Origin: Chrysophaeum taylorii
Lineage: Eukaryota; Sar; Pelagophyceae; Pelagomonadales; Pelagomonadaceae
Direction of reading: 5' to 3'
Length of the DNA: 64,000 nucleotides
Assembly: GCA_029834535.1 (NCBI GenBank)
Contig: JAQMWT010000004.1
Location: 1 to 64,000, forward strand
This document shows, one piece after another, positions 60,851-64,000 of this stretch. Position 1 is the stretch's first letter. The number at the start of each line of letters is the position of its first letter. The position numbers and the translations under genes are program-made. A model generated the notes under the pieces. It saw only the letters and a program-made list of their open reading frames with translations, searched no databases and was not told the DNA's origin.

Positions 60851-61620
60851 CAAAAGGCTTGGGATACGATTATTGAAGCTTTGGTTGATTCCAGAGGAGT
60901 CTACCACCCCGATTATGATCTGCCCTTTCAGATCCGATCCGACGCTTCCAAGGATGGACTTGGAGCATATTTTTCTCTTCCAGATTGTCGAAGTCGAGGA
61001 CAAGGCAGGAAGGGTGACTCGAGAAGAACGAGTGATTGAATACTGGAGCCGAGCCGTGCCGAAGGAGATGCGCAATTACGAGCCCCGTCGGCTGGAGCTG
61101 CTGGCTGTTATCCTTTCTCTATAGCACTTTCGAGCCTGTATCGAAGGGCACCGGACTGTTTTGGAGACCGATCACCGAAATTTGACGATTTTACGTAAGG
61201 CGACGCACTCGTCTGGACAGCTTGCTCGTTGGGCGATGCGCCTCGCCAACTTTGACCCTGAACTTGGTTACAAGTCGGGAAAGTCACCGGGAATGAGTAT
61301 CCCTGACTGTCTCTCTCATATAGATCATGTCATCGAGACTGACGAGTTTGGAGAGCCTTTGAACCACGCTTATTTGGCGTTCCAAGAGATTCCCCGACCT
61401 ATTGATGACCAAGGAATTCCTGCCTCCGGCTGTCACTCCATATTGTCGCTTGTCACGACCGAACTGCCGGAAGACGAGGAAGAAGATCCCGGAAAAGATC
61501 CGATGAGATTGGCAACGTCTCACGCTACGAGACAACGTCGGAAGAACCGCGTGCGCGATGAGCCACAGGTCTTCAAGGACGCAGCCGCCTACAAGGACTA
61601 TATTGACAAAACTCCCGATA
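60850..61620 (+). pseudogene. Gyp1 RNase H, plus copy (fossil)
   Basis: Plus strand: GVYHPDYDLPFQIRSDASKD, GLGAYF, VIEYWSRAVPKEMRNYEPRR, METDHRNLTILRKATHSSGQ, LARWAMRLANFDPELGYKSG and GMSIPDCLS, then a tether with TELPEDEEEDPGKDPMRLAT. It is the gypsy RNase H, as in the minus copy at 35.1-35.98 kb. Confidence 0.85.
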
Positions 61621-62812
61621 ATATGACGCTCGATGAGATCGCGCGTGAGCAAGAATCTGATGCTACTTGCGAGGATATTCGCTATCGGATGGCTCAAGGT
61701 CAGACGTCGCGACGTTACCGAGCGAACGAACGATATGAAGTTGTAAAGGACATTCGTTACCGCATTTCTGCTGATTTGCACTCGATGATTGTGGCCCCTG
61801 CCACATTGCGCAAGCGCATTATTCGACTCTACCATGACACTCCGGATAACGGTGGTCATATGGGACGTCACAGTACTGTCCAGGCTATCCAATAACGATT
61901 TTGGTGGCCCCACATGTCGAACGAAGTCGGAGTCTTCATTGCTGAATGTTTAGTTTGCCAGAAAGCTCGTACTCCTGAGCCGAAACGAGCTGGACTCTTG
62001 AACCAGCCTGTCTACGATGGTGATGGCGCTGTTCTATGCATGGGTTTATTTGGACCCTTGCCCAGCGCTGGTCCCGAGACGTATCTTCTAGTGCTTTTCG
62101 ATCCGTTCTCGCACTTCTTGATTTTGGATGTTTTGAACGATAGGACGGCTGAATCCGTTCTGGCGTCTTTTGTCATTAACATCCTCCTCAAGGGCCACTT
62201 GCCCCAGATGATTCGCACCGACAACGGTTAAGAGTTCGTGAACAAGTTGATGCGCGAGTTTTGCCATCTCTTCGACATGCGATACCAAACTACGATCCCC
62301 TATCATGCCCAGTCGAACCCGGCTGAGCGTGTGAACCGATTTATCAAGGCCTTCCTCCGTGCCTGCCTTCAGGGTCGGAACATCGCGGATAGGCCCGACT
62401 TTGCCCATTATATTGCGTTTTGCTACAACCGCAAGTTATTCCAGGCACGCAGATTTCTCCCTTTATGCTACGCCTGAACCGTCAGTCTATGTTGCCGACC
62501 GATTATACACTTATGGATTTCGATACCAGATGTTGCTAAAGACTCGCTCTGATGCAGTCGCTGAAACTCGTGAACGATTGAAGTATTATACGAATATCGT
62601 CCACGAAGCTCGTGATAAAGCTTTGAAGAAACAACGATTGGCTTACAACGCCGATCATGTCGATGTCGAATACCAGGAAGGATCGCATGTTTCGCTCTAC
62701 ATTCCTTTCCTTCAGAACAAGCTTCGACCGGAATGGCGAGGACCGTTTATTATCAAGGAACGCCTTTCCCCGGTCACCTATAGGATTGAGTCTCTCGACT
62801 CTCCGCCCGCAG
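61620..62812 (+). pseudogene. Gyp1 integrase, plus copy, C-terminal end not present (fossil)
   Basis: Plus strand: ATLRKRIIRLYHDTPDNGGH, MGRHSTVQAIQ and CLVCQKARTPEPKRAG are the zinc-binding part. GLFGPLPSAGPETYLLVLFD and MIRTDNG belong to the catalytic core, followed by YHAQSNPAERVNRFIKAFLR. The GPY/F module is EWRGPFIIKERLSPVTYRIE. The copy ends there, at the junction with the inverted third copy (62,813). The extra C-terminal domain is outside. Confidence 0.82.
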
Positions 62813-64000
62813 GATTAGCCCGAGCATGATGGGGAATCGTGGTACTATACCGAACATTGAAGAGATGACAAAACTCTTCCATCAATTTGTTGACGAACTC
62901 TTCTCCATTGTCAGTACGACAAGAAATAAGAAAATGGATCAAAAAAGATGATCAGGTACGTCTCGGGACCGGCACTAGGCAAGGGTCCGAACAAATCCAT
63001 ACACAGGACGGAGCAATCACCATCATACACAGGTTGCTGAAGAAGACCTGCTCTCTTTGGTTCAGGCGTGCGAGCTTTCTTGCACACTATGCAACCAGCA
63101 ATATAAGCACCCACCTCATTAGACATGTGGGACCACCAAGAACGTTCAAGTATCGACTGCACCGTACTTTGACGACCCATGTGACCACCACTGAGAGGTG
63201 TGTCATGGTACAATCGGACGATGCGCGTCCGTGAAGTTCGGGGTGCGACTATCATCGGGTGCAAGTCAGGTGCGGCACGATAGAGGACTCCTTTCACCAC
63301 TCGATAGCGACAATTGGTTCCGTACCGACGAAGAGAATGGCCTTGAGCCATGCGATAACGAATCTCCTCGCAAGGTAGCATCAGTGATCTGCTCTTTGGC
63401 TATCTCTTCCAAAGTCAAATTATCCGGAATCTTGTCGATGTACGCTTGGTAATCATCGGCATCACATAAAATACTAGGTTGGGTCTGCAGACGTTGCTTC
63501 TGACGTTGTCTCGTAGCGTGAGACGTGACCAATTGCATCGGATCGTCGCGACCATCTTCTTCTTCCTCCACAGGCAGCTCAGTCGTAACAAACGAAAGAA
63601 TGACATGGCACCCAGGTAAAGGTACTCCTTCATCATCGACAGGGCGAGGAAGTTCTTGGCACACTAGGCACGCACACTACGTACGCGTGGTTCAAGGGTT
63701 CACCAAACTCATCCGTCTCGATGACATGATCGATAGGATTGCGAGAGAGAGAGTCAGGGATACTCATTCCCGGCGACTTTCCTAGTCTGCAACCCAATTC
63801 AGGATCGAAATTGGCGAACCGCATCGTCCATCGAGCCAATTGCCCAGACGAGTGCTTCGCCTTTCGTAAAAACGTCAAATTGCGATGATCCGTCTCAAGG
63901 ATCGTCTTGTGACCTTCGATATGAGAGCGAAAATGCACAAGAGAAAGAATAACTGCCAGTAGCTCTAGCCGGCGGGGCTCATAGTTCCGCATCTCTTTCG
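62813..64000 (-). mobile_element. Third Gyp1-family copy, minus strand, partial (fossil)
   Basis: On the minus strand, from the window end leftward: RNase H (MRNYEPRRLELLAVILSLVH; LETDHRNLTFLRKAKHSSGQ; GMSIPDSLSRNPIDHVIETD), a tether (TELPVEEEEDGRDDPMQLVT), and the integrase zinc-binding part (RIVRLYHDTPLSGGHMGRQS; CIVCKKARTPEPKRAGLLQQ). The core follows (VLCMDLFGPLPSAGPETYLI). The copy stops at about 62,813 just after HHARANPA, where the NPAERVNRF box should continue. It is more diverged from the other two Gyp1 copies than they are from each other. The rest lies beyond the window. Broken, with a few breaks. Confidence 0.82.

Larger units (their letters stand above)
44779..62812 (+). mobile_element. 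Plus-strand Ty3/gypsy element, Gyp1 family, with methyltransferase (fossil, 3' end not present)
   Basis: A second Gyp1 copy with 5' LTR 44,779-45,117, primer site at 45,120, gag, protease-like region, C5-MTase, RT, RNase H and integrase. No 3' LTR is in view: the copy stops in the integrase C-terminal part at about 62,812, against an inverted third copy. A block of about 8.3 kb (46,364 to about 54,640), holding a minisatellite, a PIF1 fragment and a LINE, splits gag. Nucleotide divergence from the minus-strand Gyp1 is visible throughout. It is a broken fossil with more than ten breaks, and it was inserted into the old Gyp2 copy. Confidence 0.88.

Noticed and set aside
1-64000. tRNA, rRNA or spliced host genes
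   Set aside because: I looked for cloverleaf arms, rRNA blocks and exon-like conserved segments and found none; all recognisable coding belongs to mobile elements.

Overview
This 64 kb window is a dense nest of transposable elements. I see no host gene, rRNA, tRNA or CRISPR array. It is eukaryotic: it holds Ty3/gypsy and Ty1/copia LTR elements, a non-LTR retrotransposon (LINE), short SINE-like elements, a terminal-inverted-repeat DNA transposon family and a Helitron-type PIF1 helicase fragment. Base composition is roughly even, with many G or C runs. The species cannot be named from this. Retrotransposons carrying C5-cytosine methyltransferases (MTases) have been described in dinoflagellates and charophyte algae, so an alga is a reasonable guess, but that is inference.

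The main point is that two different LTR superfamilies here each carry their own C5-MTase. In the gypsy elements (two families, called Gyp1 and Gyp2 here; five copies or parts, four with the MTase region) it lies between the protease-like region and reverse transcriptase (RT), with motifs I (G-x-G-G), IV (SPPC), VIII (R-x-R) and X (VPP). In the copia element it lies between protease and integrase, with a different motif IV (LPCQ) and motif VI (ENV). These look like two separate captures.

Layout. 1-6,870: 3' part of a copia-type element on +. 6,871-44,778: an old plus-strand Gyp2 copy, the floor of the nest, cut into pieces. Inside it lie TIR element 1 (9,304-10,201), a solo Gyp2 LTR (10,393-10,716), TIR element 2 (ends at 10,729 and 43,610) and a SINE (44,131-44,493). 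TIR element 2 is only about 0.86 kb of its own sequence, but it holds three minus-strand LTR elements: the MTase copia (11,157-21,574), a small copia-type element without pol, called E here (21,710-32,998), and Gyp1 (33,014-43,319). Element E in turn holds a young Gyp2 copy (22,506-30,634) and SINEs. From 44,779 a plus-strand Gyp1 copy runs to about 62,812. A block at about 46,364-54,640 interrupts it, with a minisatellite, a PIF1 helicase fragment and a LINE. From 62,813 to the end is a third Gyp1 copy on minus, joined head-on to the second.

Target-site duplications (TSDs) and flank continuity support the nesting: TCGGA for Gyp1, GGAG for the young Gyp2, GCGT for the solo LTR, AGGAT/ACGAT for the copia, CTTAC/CTTAT for E, and 11 bp for the SINE. 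The LTR elements are treated as fossils. All look broken, from an estimated half dozen to well over ten breaks each. The youngest by LTR similarity is the Gyp2 copy at 22.5-30.6 kb (4 differences in 330 bp), then Gyp1 at 33.0-43.3 kb (10 in 336), then the copia and E (roughly 10-15 percent different). All comparisons were made by eye.
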